A DNA stretch of 64,000 nucleotides from Anaerolineae bacterium (GCA_016926255.1 JAFGOY010000038.1:62001-126000); one strand, 5' to 3'; positions 18,360 to 27,402 are shown, numbered from the stretch's first letter. Notes: a model not told the origin generated them from the sequence alone. A program made the numbers and translations.

Positions 18360-18761
18360 GTGAGCAAACTGTACCAGAACCGGGTTGCACTGCGCTGGGC
18401 GATCTTTGGGTTGATCATCACAATAGCTGTCGTTCATCTCGCAGTTGGCGTTCAGGCTCAGGCAGCCGCCGAAACAGAACGCAGCCTGCTGTTGATCCTC
18501 GATGGGATGGGGTATTTTGCGCTGCTGACAGCCATCGCCCTAGGCGAACTCAAAAAGATACAGAGACAAATCTTCGTATATTATGCGCTGGGAATATATA
18601 CGCTCGTCTCCTTTGTCCTGTACTTTGTGCTTGACGGGTTCACGGGTTTCAGCATGGCAGCGATGATCAGCAAGTGCGCAGAGCTTCTATCGATTATCGC
18701 GGTGGGCCTGTATATCTTCTCACCTGAAGACCACACGAAAAAGAAACCTCAAAGGAAATAG
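18360..18761 (+). CDS. Small four-helix membrane protein, unknown
   Basis: I do not recognise the family. About 133 residues with four hydrophobic segments (starting near WAIFGLIITI, LLLILDGMGYF, FVYYALGIYTL and MAAMISKCAELL) and a Lys-rich end (KKKPQRK). It would be an inner-membrane protein with a positively charged tail. The GTG at 18360 follows AGTGAG, itself containing another possible GTG at 18348. It sits between the peptidase and the HAD gene with gaps of 5 to 20 bases, so co-transcription is likely. Confidence 0.6.
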   Translation: MSKLYQNRVALRWAIFGLIITIAVVHLAVGVQAQAAAETERSLLLILDGMGYFALLTAIALGELKKIQRQIFVYYALGIYTLVSFVLYFVLDGFTGFSMAAMISKCAELLSIIAVGLYIFSPEDHTKKKPQRK

Positions 18762-18765
18762 CCTT

Positions 18766-19941
18766 TTGACAGCAAGAACGCTCTTACTGTTCGACATCGA
18801 CGGCGTACTGGTTTATCCCAACGGATATAAGGAAGCCCTCAGAGCAACCATCGATCATTTCGCCGGGGCAATGGGACTCCCCTCCCAGACTCTAACCAAC
18901 GACGAGATCGCCACCTTTGAGGCATGCGGAATCACCAACGAGTGGGACTCGGCCCCGCTGTGCGTTGGCGCGATCTTGATCGCAGTGTTGGCGGCAAAAC
19001 CCGTACTACCCCGCAGCACTTTCGACGATACACTTAATGTACTCCGGGAAGCAGATATATCAATCGACCGGCCCGATTTTGAGCACCTCGCCCGGCAGGT
19101 CAGGAAGAAAACGGGCGACAGCATACAACCAGCTCCGGCTGTGCTTGAAATATTCCGAGAACAGGCCAATACACAATCCTGGCATCTGCTTGACAAACTG
19201 CTCGCCGACACATACTCGATCAATACGCCGACCACGCGCATCTTCCAGCATTATGTTCTGGGTAACGACCTATTCGAACAGACTTACAACGTACCGGCAG
19301 ACTTCGAAATAGAAAGCATGCTCAAAAGGTTCGATAAGCCGCTCCTCACACCGGAGATGACCGGGCGGTTGATGGAATGGGTCAAAGAACCATCGAACGG
19401 CGCAGCAATCTACACCGCCCGGCCCAGCCTCCCACCCCGCGATCTATCTCACAGTAACGAAGATTTGATAGGATACTCACCGGAAGCTGACCTGGCTGCG
19501 GAACTACTCGATATGGCAGACGACATCCCATTGATTGCTGGGGGCAGATTGGGCTGGCTGGCAAAACAGAACGGTCAGCATTACGGCGAATACATCAAAC
19601 CGTCACCGGTGCAAGCACTGGCTGCCATCGGCGCGGCGATCAGCGGGCAGGAGGCCCCGGCGATGGTATCGGCCCTGGCTTTTTATGAAATGGGCGAACT
19701 CACAGAACCACTATCCCGGCTGGCAGAGGGTTCGACACGGATCGTCGTTTTCGAGGACTCGACGGGCGGCATCCGCGCCACCCAGCGGGCGGGAGAAGCA
19801 TTGAGACAGGCCGGGCTGCCGGTAATGGTCGAGGGAGTAGGCATCGCCACCGAATCCAGCAAAAAGAAGGCTTTGTCAGAAATGACATCGCGGGTTGTCG
19901 AGTCAATTAACGAGGCGGTCGAGCCATACCTGCATGGGTGA
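18766..19941 (+). CDS. HAD-superfamily hydrolase
   Basis: Long HAD protein of 391 residues. Motif I is LLLFDIDGVLV at the N-terminus (DxD nucleophile and acid). Motif II is in AAIYTARPS, motif III lysine in EYIKPSPVQAL, and motif IV acid in VVFEDSTGG. A large helical insertion (about residues 40-200) would form the cap and set specificity. The substrate is unknown. TTG 18766 is used because AAGGAA lies nine bases upstream and no better start precedes motif I. Confidence 0.75.
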   Translation: MTARTLLLFDIDGVLVYPNGYKEALRATIDHFAGAMGLPSQTLTNDEIATFEACGITNEWDSAPLCVGAILIAVLAAKPVLPRSTFDDTLNVLREADISIDRPDFEHLARQVRKKTGDSIQPAPAVLEIFREQANTQSWHLLDKLLADTYSINTPTTRIFQHYVLGNDLFEQTYNVPADFEIESMLKRFDKPLLTPEMTGRLMEWVKEPSNGAAIYTARPSLPPRDLSHSNEDLIGYSPEADLAAELLDMADDIPLIAGGRLGWLAKQNGQHYGEYIKPSPVQALAAIGAAISGQEAPAMVSALAFYEMGELTEPLSRLAEGSTRIVVFEDSTGGIRATQRAGEALRQAGLPVMVEGVGIATESSKKKALSEMTSRVVESINEAVEPYLHG

Positions 19942-19959
19942 AATCGAGGCTGGCTGTAG

Positions 19960-19988
19960 TTGAACGTAAACGTGTATGGTAGTATTAT
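19960..19988 (+). promoter_or_regulatory. Promoter of the T-box operon
   Basis: TTGAAC at 19960-19965 and TATTAT at 19983-19988 are separated by 17 bases. A start near 19996 would give a T-box leader of about 295 bases. Confidence 0.65.
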
Positions 19989-19995
19989 CATCAGA

Positions 19996-20290
19996 CAATA
20001 TTCTCTTACAGGCTGTGATGGAGACAAGTAGGTGGGCGAACGGTGCACAGCGAACCCGGAAATGGTGAGAGCCGGGGGGACAGTTCCCACTAAAAATCAC
20101 TCCGGAGCTGCGAGCTGAACGAAGCATTCCAGTAAGCTACGCCGGGCCAGCCACCCGTTACCAGGGCAAGGTCACACTATGTGGCTGATTGAGGGCCGGT
20201 ATGCAGTCAATGTATTGTATTCCGGAAGAAGAGTGGTAACGCGGGTTGCACTTGCGCTCTCGTCTCTTGATAGGCGGGTGCGCTTTTTTA
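19996..20290 (+). ncRNA. T-box leader RNA, probable isoleucine specifier
   Basis: Transcription-attenuating RNA that senses uncharged tRNA. Stem I is built from GGAG (20020-20023) with CTCC (20100-20103), and GGTGGG (20031-20036) with CCCACT (20086-20091). The loop between them holds AAGTA on the left. On the right it holds AUC at 20096-20098 followed by A, the usual place of the specifier codon and its following purine. A distal GGTGAGAGCC loop and a CCCGTTA segment are also typical. The T-box proper, AAGAGTGGTAACGCGG (from 20229), carries the acceptor-binding TGGT (20234-20237), matching a tRNA with A at position 73. AUC and A73 suggest tRNA-Ile. Confidence 0.9.
20254..20289 (+). terminator. 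T-box intrinsic terminator
   Basis: GCGC (20254-20257) pairs with GCGC (20280-20283), extended by CTCGTC with GGCGGG, and followed by six T at 20284-20289. Its left arm overlaps the region (CGTCTCTTG, 20261-20269) that otherwise pairs with the T-box AAGAG to form the antiterminator. Confidence 0.85.
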
Positions 20291-20319
20291 TTCGAAAGAA
20301 CTGACAGGCGGGCAAACCC

Positions 20320-21039
20320 ATGACCGAGCTTCTATACCAGACGGACAGCTACCTAAAAATATTCGACGCGGTGGTCACCGGAGTCGATATCGAGAATAAC
20401 GGCGTCATCCTTGACCGAACGGCGTTCTATCCCGGTGGGGGCGGTCAGCCTGCCGATCAGGGGCGGTTGATCGTCGACAATACAGACTATCCGATCAAAC
20501 GTGCAAAGTGGATCAGCGGGGAACTGGTACATCTGGTGACCGGGGAGGCTCTGCCGGAGGTCGGCCAGGCCGTACAGGGCGAAATCGACTGGGATTTGCG
20601 TTATCAACTGATGCGTACCCACACCGCGATGCATATTCTGTGCGGCGTGATCTGGCGTGATTACGGCGCTTCGGTGACCGGTGGCAACATGGAGCCGTTG
20701 AAGGGGCGGATGGACTTCGAATTCGAAACCATGCGTCAGGAATTGGTTGCCGAGATTGAACGGAAGATCAACGAGGAAGTCTCGAACAGCAGGGATGTAC
20801 GGGTGAAAATCCTGCCCCGTGAAGAAGCATTCCAGATTCCAGACCTGATCAGAACAAAAATCAACCTGCTGTCGGAGGGGATCAGCGAGGTGCGCACCAT
20901 CGAGATTGTGGGACTGGATTTACAGGCAGACGGCGGGACGCACGTCCGCAATACATCAGAGGTCGGCAGCCTGAAAGTGACCGATTACAAAAGCAAGGGT
21001 AAAATAAATAAACGCATCTACGTGGAGGTGGAATCGTAG
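20320..21039 (+). CDS. alaX: AlaX-type alanyl-tRNA editing protein
   Basis: Free-standing editing domain that hydrolyses mischarged Ser-tRNA(Ala) or Gly-tRNA(Ala). The 239-residue protein has the Gly-rich GGGGQPADQG motif of the larger AlaX class, HTAMH (His101, His105) and GGTHVRNTSEVG (His208). Three of four usual zinc ligands are present; the usual Cys is Asp204 (QADGGTHV). It is the first gene after the T-box. Its stop overlaps the next start by one base, so the downstream gene is translationally coupled. Confidence 0.88.
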   Translation: MTELLYQTDSYLKIFDAVVTGVDIENNGVILDRTAFYPGGGGQPADQGRLIVDNTDYPIKRAKWISGELVHLVTGEALPEVGQAVQGEIDWDLRYQLMRTHTAMHILCGVIWRDYGASVTGGNMEPLKGRMDFEFETMRQELVAEIERKINEEVSNSRDVRVKILPREEAFQIPDLIRTKINLLSEGISEVRTIEIVGLDLQADGGTHVRNTSEVGSLKVTDYKSKGKINKRIYVEVES

Positions 21040-21758
21040 TGCGCGTCTTACATCCTGTTCACCCAACTGAAACCCTGCTTTTCCGGGGCAAATATCGCTA
21101 TTTGAAAGACGACCTGCCTACCGGAGATGTCGAGACGTGGCAGATCACCCGGTTAGCAGATGGCACGGAGATCGTCCGGGCCGATCTGGATGGCACGTCG
21201 ACCAGGGGCGAGAATCTGATCACACATTTCCGTCGCTATCCTGATGGTCGCCCCCACTGGCTCCGGATTCGCTACCGCACCGAAACGGTCAACGCGGCTG
21301 CTCAGTACACATTTGATAAGGCCAGCATTCGTATTGCCCGGCAGTCTGAAGGTTACGGACGCCGGATCGAAACGCTTGAGATCGCCGAGAATTACGTGAT
21401 CGACTACCACTCGATGATTGCCCACGATTATGTCTGGCGAGGCTACCCGGACGACGCGGAGGGTGAACCGCGAGCGGTTCCCGTTTTCAGCCCGGATTTG
21501 TGGGAAGCCGACGACGAGGTGTTGAAAGGCCGCGCGTTGCGCTTTAATATTACACCGCGCCGGGAGGAACCCTGTGTAACCCCAGCCGGTGTGTTTAATC
21601 AGGCAGATAGTTTTGCAATTACACTAAGCGATGGCGTAGAAGCAGTCGTCTGGTATAACAAGAAGGGGATCCCGCTGCGTTGGACATATCCCCTAAAAGG
21701 CTATGAGTTTATACTGGTAGCGTTTCAATCAGGTAATGAAATCAGCCCGAGTTTGTGA
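21039..21758 (+). CDS. Conserved beta-rich protein, unknown function
   Basis: Not recognised with confidence. 239 residues, no signal peptide or membrane segment, alternating hydrophobic pattern typical of an all-beta fold (for example FRGKYRYL, ITHFRRYPDGRPHWLRIRYR, VWYNKKGIPLRW). The ending, about a flexible product that reports on an ester or lipid chain, resembles lipocalin or lipolytic-associated folds, but this is only an impression. GTG 21039 overlaps the alaX stop, so it belongs to the T-box operon. Confidence 0.6.
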   Translation: MRVLHPVHPTETLLFRGKYRYLKDDLPTGDVETWQITRLADGTEIVRADLDGTSTRGENLITHFRRYPDGRPHWLRIRYRTETVNAAAQYTFDKASIRIARQSEGYGRRIETLEIAENYVIDYHSMIAHDYVWRGYPDDAEGEPRAVPVFSPDLWEADDEVLKGRALRFNITPRREEPCVTPAGVFNQADSFAITLSDGVEAVVWYNKKGIPLRWTYPLKGYEFILVAFQSGNEISPSL

Positions 21759-21790
21759 TGGCTGTAAGTTGTGCTGAAAGGTGAGAGGAG

Positions 21791-22603
21791 ATGCCGAAGA
21801 TGACGTCAGAAGACCTTCAACGGCAAATGGCCAGCCTGAGCAAATATGTCGGCGAATTGGAACAACGCTTAGGAGATACTGCCGGAGAGTTGGCCGAATT
21901 GACATACCTGATGGAGCCTTTCCTGGTGTTATACCAGCAGCAGGTTCTCCCTTACCATGAACAGTTAGCCGCAGTACAACGTGATATCGCCGACGCCAGA
22001 GCACTGCTGGGAGATGAAAAAGCCCGTAGCGGCGGCCAGGCCGATACGCCGCTCAGTCGATTGGTTGCAACAGAAGACTGGGTATCGGTACAGGAACAGT
22101 ATGAAAGGGTCTGGATGGGCAAAAAACATGTCCGTCCTGACTCGAAACTGGCGGAGAAAAATCTCGAACCTGCATCACCAGAAGTCAAAAACCTGTTCAG
22201 GGAAATCGTCGCGAAGATCCATCCCGAACTCGCGACAAAGCCCTCTGAACGTATTCGCAGGAATCAGATATTGGAGAAGGTCAATGAAGCCTATGCCAGG
22301 CGCGACATCAAGACGTTACAGGCGGTGGCCGATGCATTCCGTGACCGGTCGAATTTACCGGCGGTGATCAGCGAGCAGACCCTCAAACACCTGCACAACC
22401 AAGCACTACTCCTTGAGTGGGTCACGGTTCAGTTGGAAGGGCAGGTCTTTGAACTGCGGCATGGCGAAATCGCTAAAATGCATGTTTATACCAGACAGGC
22501 AGACGAAGAGGGATATGATTTGCTGGGTGAACTCAGCCAACAGTTGAAGCAGGAACTTAGAGAAGCCCAGAGAACCCTGTCGTCGTTGCAAGCACAGCTT
22601 TAG
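21791..22603 (+). CDS. Coiled-coil protein with degenerate J-domain-like segment
   Basis: Soluble 270-residue protein. Residues 1-80 and 205-270 are predicted coiled coils (heptad-like Leu/Glu/Gln patterns). Between them, residues about 130-185 resemble helices II-III of a DnaJ J domain: FREIVAKIHPELATKP...RRNQILEKVNEAYARRD. The canonical HPD is HPE (144-146). HPD is needed to stimulate Hsp70, so this copy may bind but not activate it. Third gene after the T-box, 32 bases from its neighbour. Confidence 0.6.
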   Translation: MPKMTSEDLQRQMASLSKYVGELEQRLGDTAGELAELTYLMEPFLVLYQQQVLPYHEQLAAVQRDIADARALLGDEKARSGGQADTPLSRLVATEDWVSVQEQYERVWMGKKHVRPDSKLAEKNLEPASPEVKNLFREIVAKIHPELATKPSERIRRNQILEKVNEAYARRDIKTLQAVADAFRDRSNLPAVISEQTLKHLHNQALLLEWVTVQLEGQVFELRHGEIAKMHVYTRQADEEGYDLLGELSQQLKQELREAQRTLSSLQAQL

Positions 22604-22763
22604 ACCAGAAAGGACTGATCGAACTTAATGAAGCTATCCAATGGGGGTGATTACCTGGCGTGGACTGGTTCTACGCCTTTATCTATTCGGTGTGTACAGA
22701 ATCACTATGACACTGGCAGCTTAACACGAGCCCGAAATCTGACACACTCTGATAGGAGCGACA

Positions 22764-25700
22764 ATGTTTAACCCGGTATCACCCAAGGTTGATGTTCAAA
22801 CCGTAGAAGAAGAACAACTCGCCTTCTGGCGGGAGCACGACATTTTCCAGCGGACGATGAGCGAACGCGCGGAAGGTCCGCGCTACGTTTTCTTCGAAGG
22901 GCCACCGACGGCCAATGGCCGCCCCGGTTCGCATCACGTGCTGGCACGGGCATTCAAGGACATGTTTCCCCGCTACAAGACAATGCGGGGCTATTACGTG
23001 CTGCGGAAGGGCGGTTGGGACACGCACGGCCTGCCGGTCGAGATCGAGGTCGAAAAAGAACTTGGCATCGAACACAAGTGGCAGGTCGAGGAATACGGTA
23101 TCGACCGGTTCAATCAAAAATGCAAAGAGAGCGTCTTTCGCTACATCAAGGAATGGGAAGAACTGACCGAGCGGATCGCCTTCTGGGTCGATCTAGACAA
23201 AGCATATGTCACCTTTACCCAGGATTATGTTCAGTCGGTATGGTGGATTCTGCGGCAGTACTGGGATCAGAATCTATTGTATCAGGGCTACAAGGTCGTT
23301 CCCTACTGCCCGCGCTGCGGCACGCCCTTATCCAGCCACGAGGTCAACCAGGGCTATAAGGACGACACCCCCGACCCGTCAATCTTCGTCCGGTTCAGGA
23401 TCGCCGAGCCGGGGTTCGATGTCCCGACTTACTTCCTGGTCTGGACGACGACGCCCTGGACGCTGCCCGGCAATGTTGCCCTGGCAGTCGGCAAAGACGT
23501 GAAGTACGTCAAAGTCGAAGGGAAGAACGGCAAGGGTAAAACGGAACACCTTATCTTGGCCGAGGCGCTGCTGAAGTACGCGCTCGACGAGCGTGTTGGT
23601 GAATACAAAGTCATTGAACAGTTCCAGGGCAAAGACCTGATCGACTGGCAGTACGAGCCGCTCTACACGTTCCTACCGGTCGACAAGAAATACTGCTATG
23701 TCGTTCCCGGCGATTTCGTCAGCACGGAAGAAGGTACGGGGATCGTTCACATGGCTCCCGCCTTCGGCGCGGACGACATGGAAATGGGCATCAAATTCGA
23801 TCTGCCGGTGCTGATGACCGTCAAGCCGGACGGCGGCTTTGTCGACGAAGTTGAACCCTGGGCCGGTGTCTGGGTCAAGGATGCTGACCCGCAGATCATC
23901 GAAGAACTGGTTGGGCGCGGGTTGATGTTCCGTCACGGGACGTATTACCACACCTACCCGTTCTGCTGGCGCTGCGATACGGCGCTGCTCTATTACGCCC
24001 GACCGACCTGGTTCATCCGTACGACCGAACGCCGCGAGAACCTGGTCAACCTCAACAAGACCATCAACTGGGTGCCGGAGCATATCCGGGATGGGCGTTT
24101 CGGCGACTGGCTCGACGGCAATATCGACTGGGCACTGGGGCGTGAACGCTTCTGGGGAACGCCGCTGCCGGTCTGGGAATGCGATCAATGCGGTCACCAG
24201 CACTGCATCGGCGGACTGGACGAACTGACCGAATTGACCGGCGAAGATCAATCTGAACTTGATCCGCACCGCCCATATGTGGATGAAATCACCTGGGAAT
24301 GTTCCGAGTGTGAGGGCGGCACAATGAAGCGTGTGCCGGAACTGATCGACGTGTGGTTCGACTCCGGCGCGATGCCGGTCGCTCAGTGGGGATATCCCTA
24401 TTACAACCAGGAGATGTTCAAAGAGCAGTTCCCGGCGGATTTCATCTGCGAGGCGGTCGACCAGACACGCGGGTGGTTCTATTCGCTCCACGCGATCAGC
24501 ACGCTGCTTTTTGACAGCGTATGCTTCAAGAATGTGATCTGCCTGGGGCATATTCTCGACGGTGAAGGCCAGAAGATGTCAAAGACCAAGGGGAACGTCG
24601 TCGCGCCCTGGGATGTATTGAATGCCTATGGCGCCGACTGCTTCCGCTGGTACATGTATACCGCCGGGCCACCAGGAGAACCCAGACGATTTTCGCTTGA
24701 ACTTGTGGGGCAGGCTTACCGATCGTTCTGGCTGACCTTATGGAACACGTACAGCTTCTTTGTGACTTATGCCGCGCTCGACGAGTTCAACCCGACTACA
24801 GTTGATGTGCCTTACGAAGATCGGAGCGCACTGGATCGCTGGGCACTCTCCGAACTGCACAGCCTGGTACGCAATGTGACCGAGGCATTCGAAAACTACG
24901 ATGTGCCTGGAGCGACCCGCCCTATCGTCGACTTTATCGACTCGTTGAGCAACTGGTACCTGCGTCGATCCCGGAGGCGCTTCTGGAAGAGTGAAAGCGA
25001 CACCGACAAACAGTCGGCTTACCTGACGCTCTACGAATGCCTGGTGACGGTCAGCAAACTACTCGCCCCAACCATGCCATTCGTCTCAGAAGCGATCTAC
25101 CGCAACCTGGTAACGACGGTCGACAAAGACGCACCGGAAAGCGTGCATCTGGCCTCGTGGCCTGAATTCGAAGAGAGGTTGGTCGATCAGCCGTTGATGG
25201 ACGAAATGCAAACCGTGATGCGCCTGGTCAGCCTGGGGCACGCTGCCCGCAACAACGCCCAGATCAAAGTACGGCAACCGCTTTCCGAAGTGGTCTTTTC
25301 ACTGCCAGCGGCACAGGCGGAAACTGTGCGCTATTACGATGCACTGATCGCCGACGAGTTGAATGTCAAAGCAGTGGGCATCCTTGACGAACCGGGGGAC
25401 GTGGTCACCTATAAGTTGAACCCACTGCCAAAGGTGCTTGGCCCGCGCTTTGGAAAAGATTTTCCCGCGATTCAAAAGCTGCTGCGTGAAGGCGAATCAC
25501 GGCGCTACGCCGAAGCCCTGCTGGAAGGTCAGGCGATCACCGTCTCATTCGATGGCCGTGATATCGAAATGACCCCGGAAGAGATCGAGGTGCAACTCAG
25601 CCCGGCGGAAGGCTTCGCGGTGGCAAAGGAAGGCGCATACCTCGCCGCCCTGAACATCGTCCTCGATGACGATCTGCTGGCCGAAGGGCTGGCCCGCGAG

Positions 25701-25937
25701 TTCATCCGCCGCGTGCAAACACTGCGCCGCGACGCGGACTACAATGTTGACGACCGGATCGTCGTTCTCTACAAGGCCAGCGAGAAACTGGGGCAGGCCG
25801 TCGAGCAGTTCGAAGACCTGATCAAAAACGAGACGCTGGCCCTAAAACTCGATCCGGGTGAGCCGGTCACTGCCGATCAGAAGGGCGAGTATACATTCGA
25901 TGGAGAAACACTCCAGGTAGGGGTGAAGAAAGCATAG
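22764..25937 (+). CDS. ileS: Isoleucyl-tRNA synthetase with GXHH active-site motif
   Basis: Class I synthetase charging tRNA-Ile; 1057 residues, long form of the IleRS2 type. The first signature, normally HIGH-like (HxGH), reads GSHH at residues 55-58 (PPTANGRPGSHHVLAR). The second signature KMSKT is intact (GQKMSKTKGN). The editing (CP1) domain is large, with CPRCGTPLSSHEVNQGYK and TTTPWTLPGN. A CxxC zinc-type pair lies in WECDQCGH and WECSECEG. TAGGAG precedes the start. It follows the T-box genes by 160 bases. Confidence 0.95.
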   Translation: MFNPVSPKVDVQTVEEEQLAFWREHDIFQRTMSERAEGPRYVFFEGPPTANGRPGSHHVLARAFKDMFPRYKTMRGYYVLRKGGWDTHGLPVEIEVEKELGIEHKWQVEEYGIDRFNQKCKESVFRYIKEWEELTERIAFWVDLDKAYVTFTQDYVQSVWWILRQYWDQNLLYQGYKVVPYCPRCGTPLSSHEVNQGYKDDTPDPSIFVRFRIAEPGFDVPTYFLVWTTTPWTLPGNVALAVGKDVKYVKVEGKNGKGKTEHLILAEALLKYALDERVGEYKVIEQFQGKDLIDWQYEPLYTFLPVDKKYCYVVPGDFVSTEEGTGIVHMAPAFGADDMEMGIKFDLPVLMTVKPDGGFVDEVEPWAGVWVKDADPQIIEELVGRGLMFRHGTYYHTYPFCWRCDTALLYYARPTWFIRTTERRENLVNLNKTINWVPEHIRDGRFGDWLDGNIDWALGRERFWGTPLPVWECDQCGHQHCIGGLDELTELTGEDQSELDPHRPYVDEITWECSECEGGTMKRVPELIDVWFDSGAMPVAQWGYPYYNQEMFKEQFPADFICEAVDQTRGWFYSLHAISTLLFDSVCFKNVICLGHILDGEGQKMSKTKGNVVAPWDVLNAYGADCFRWYMYTAGPPGEPRRFSLELVGQAYRSFWLTLWNTYSFFVTYAALDEFNPTTVDVPYEDRSALDRWALSELHSLVRNVTEAFENYDVPGATRPIVDFIDSLSNWYLRRSRRRFWKSESDTDKQSAYLTLYECLVTVSKLLAPTMPFVSEAIYRNLVTTVDKDAPESVHLASWPEFEERLVDQPLMDEMQTVMRLVSLGHAARNNAQIKVRQPLSEVVFSLPAAQAETVRYYDALIADELNVKAVGILDEPGDVVTYKLNPLPKVLGPRFGKDFPAIQKLLREGESRRYAEALLEGQAITVSFDGRDIEMTPEEIEVQLSPAEGFAVAKEGAYLAALNIVLDDDLLAEGLAREFIRRVQTLRRDADYNVDDRIVVLYKASEKLGQAVEQFEDLIKNETLALKLDPGEPVTADQKGEYTFDGETLQVGVKKA

Positions 25938-25943
25938 ACGATG

Positions 25944-25980
25944 ACAGTGCGGCATCGGCAGGTGCTGCACTGTTTTTTTT
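25944..25980 (+). terminator. Intrinsic terminator after ileS
   Basis: ACAGTGC (25944-25950) pairs with GCACTGT (25967-25973), followed by a run of eight T. It ends the ileS transcript. Confidence 0.85.
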
Positions 25981-26040
25981 GCAGCCATCATATAGCCCGG
26001 TAGAATCAAGAGCTCGTTACAGACAGGGGGGAAAAGTGTA

Positions 26041-26388
26041 ATGGTCGCAGCATATGACAAACTCAAAATCGAACTTGAACAACAGCGAAGCCAGCTGCTG
26101 GCCGACCTAGCCGAAGAACGATCTCAAGCCGAATCGGGAATGGGCTACGGCACTCACCAGGCCGATGATGCTTCGCTGGCTTACGACCAGGCCGCCGATC
26201 TTTCGTTTCGCCGTAATTCCGAACGCCTGCTGTACCAGATCGAACGCGCTCTGACCAGAATGGAAGAGGGAACTTACGGCATTTGCCGCCAGTGTGGTAA
26301 ACCAATCGATCTGGCCCGCCTGCGGGCAATCCCCCACGCTCGCTATTGTATGACCTGCGCCAGCCACGAAGAATCTCAAACAGGTTGA
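26041..26388 (+). CDS. DksA/TraR-type zinc-finger protein
   Basis: Small transcription-modulating protein of 115 residues. An N-terminal coiled coil (about residues 5-75) precedes a four-cysteine zinc finger, CRQCGKPID ... YCMTC, near residues 83-108. This matches the DksA/TraR C4 family that binds the RNA-polymerase secondary channel. The acidic tip residues of E. coli DksA are not obvious here, so ppGpp synergy cannot be assumed. A GGGGGGAAAAG site supports ATG 26041. A weak -10-like TAGAAT lies at 26001-26006. Confidence 0.85.
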   Translation: MVAAYDKLKIELEQQRSQLLADLAEERSQAESGMGYGTHQADDASLAYDQAADLSFRRNSERLLYQIERALTRMEEGTYGICRQCGKPIDLARLRAIPHARYCMTCASHEESQTG

Positions 26389-26406
26389 TAGGCATCTTTC
26401 GCCGAT

Positions 26407-27354
26407 ATGTCAGAACAACCGATTGAACAGGTTTTATCCATCCAGGCCAAAACGCCCGGACAGCGTCTGGATCACTGCATTGTCGAAGCGGTGCCCGATC
26501 TGAGCCGCAGTGAAATCCAGCGACTGATCAAAGCTGGGCAGATTCTGGTAAATGGTGCTGCCTCCAAACCGGCTTACCGGCTGGAACAAGGCGACAGCAT
26601 CGAAATCAACCTTCCTGATCCGCCCTCGGCCATCATCGAACCTGAAGATATTCCACTCAACGTCATATACGAAGACGGCGAACTGGTCGTGATCGATAAG
26701 CCGGCGGGGATGGTCGTTCACCCGGCGTTTGGCAACCGCAGCGGGACACTCGTCAATGCAGCACTGGCCCGCTGGCCGGAGATGCGGGAAGTTGGCGGCG
26801 AGGATCGGGTCGGGATCGTACACCGGCTGGACAAAGACACGTCAGGGCTGCTGGTGATGGCAAAAAGTACAGCCGCACTCGAAGCTCTGCAAGCGCAGTT
26901 CAAGGCGCGAACGGTCTACAAACGCTATCTGGCGCTGGTCGAAGGCGTCCCCGGAAACAGCAACGGCCTGATCGAAGCGCCGATTGGACGTGACCCAAGA
27001 CAGCGCAAACGGATGACCGTCACCCGGGATGGCCGACCAGCCAAAACACGCTATGATTTAATCGAAGACCTGGGGACAAATGCTCTGCTTTCACTGGTTC
27101 TCCACACCGGGCGGACTCATCAAATACGGGTGCATCTGGCCTGGCTGGGTCACCCGATAGTAGGAGATGCGGTATACGGCTTTCGCAAGCAGCGGATAAA
27201 AATGAAACGACTTTTTCTACACGCCGCCGAACTGCATATCGATTCACCCGGTACTGGGGAGCGTCTCGAATTTCAATCTCCACTGCCCGATTCTCTGGAA
27301 AACATTCTCGATAAACTGCATCAAAACCTGGGCACTGCATGGGACCAACCATGA
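26407..27354 (+). CDS. rluD: RluD-family pseudouridine synthase
   Basis: Modifies uridines in 23S rRNA or related RNA. The N-terminal S4 RNA-binding domain covers about residues 17-70 (RSEIQRLIKAGQILVNG). The catalytic domain contains VDKPAGMVVHPA-like ViDKPAGMVVHPAFG and HRLDKDTSG, with catalytic Asp142. Length of 315 residues matches RluD. The closest E. coli relatives are RluC and RluD; which site is modified cannot be read. It starts 18 bases after the DksA-like gene. Confidence 0.9.
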   Translation: MSEQPIEQVLSIQAKTPGQRLDHCIVEAVPDLSRSEIQRLIKAGQILVNGAASKPAYRLEQGDSIEINLPDPPSAIIEPEDIPLNVIYEDGELVVIDKPAGMVVHPAFGNRSGTLVNAALARWPEMREVGGEDRVGIVHRLDKDTSGLLVMAKSTAALEALQAQFKARTVYKRYLALVEGVPGNSNGLIEAPIGRDPRQRKRMTVTRDGRPAKTRYDLIEDLGTNALLSLVLHTGRTHQIRVHLAWLGHPIVGDAVYGFRKQRIKMKRLFLHAAELHIDSPGTGERLEFQSPLPDSLENILDKLHQNLGTAWDQP

Positions 27355-27371
27355 TAGCCAACAGCTACCAT

Positions 27372-27402
27372 TTGTCACCCCGGCAGTTCGTGATACTATA
27401 AG
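27372..27402 (+). promoter_or_regulatory. Candidate promoter of the polysaccharide locus
   Basis: TTGTCA at 27372-27377 lies 16 bases before TACTAT (27394-27399), or 19 before TATAAG (27397-27402). It lies about 100 bases upstream of the dehydratase gene. Confidence 0.35.

Noticed and set aside
22657-22680. GGCGT/ACGCC hairpin before ileS as a terminator
   Set aside because: The stem is only five pairs with three T after it; too weak to call.
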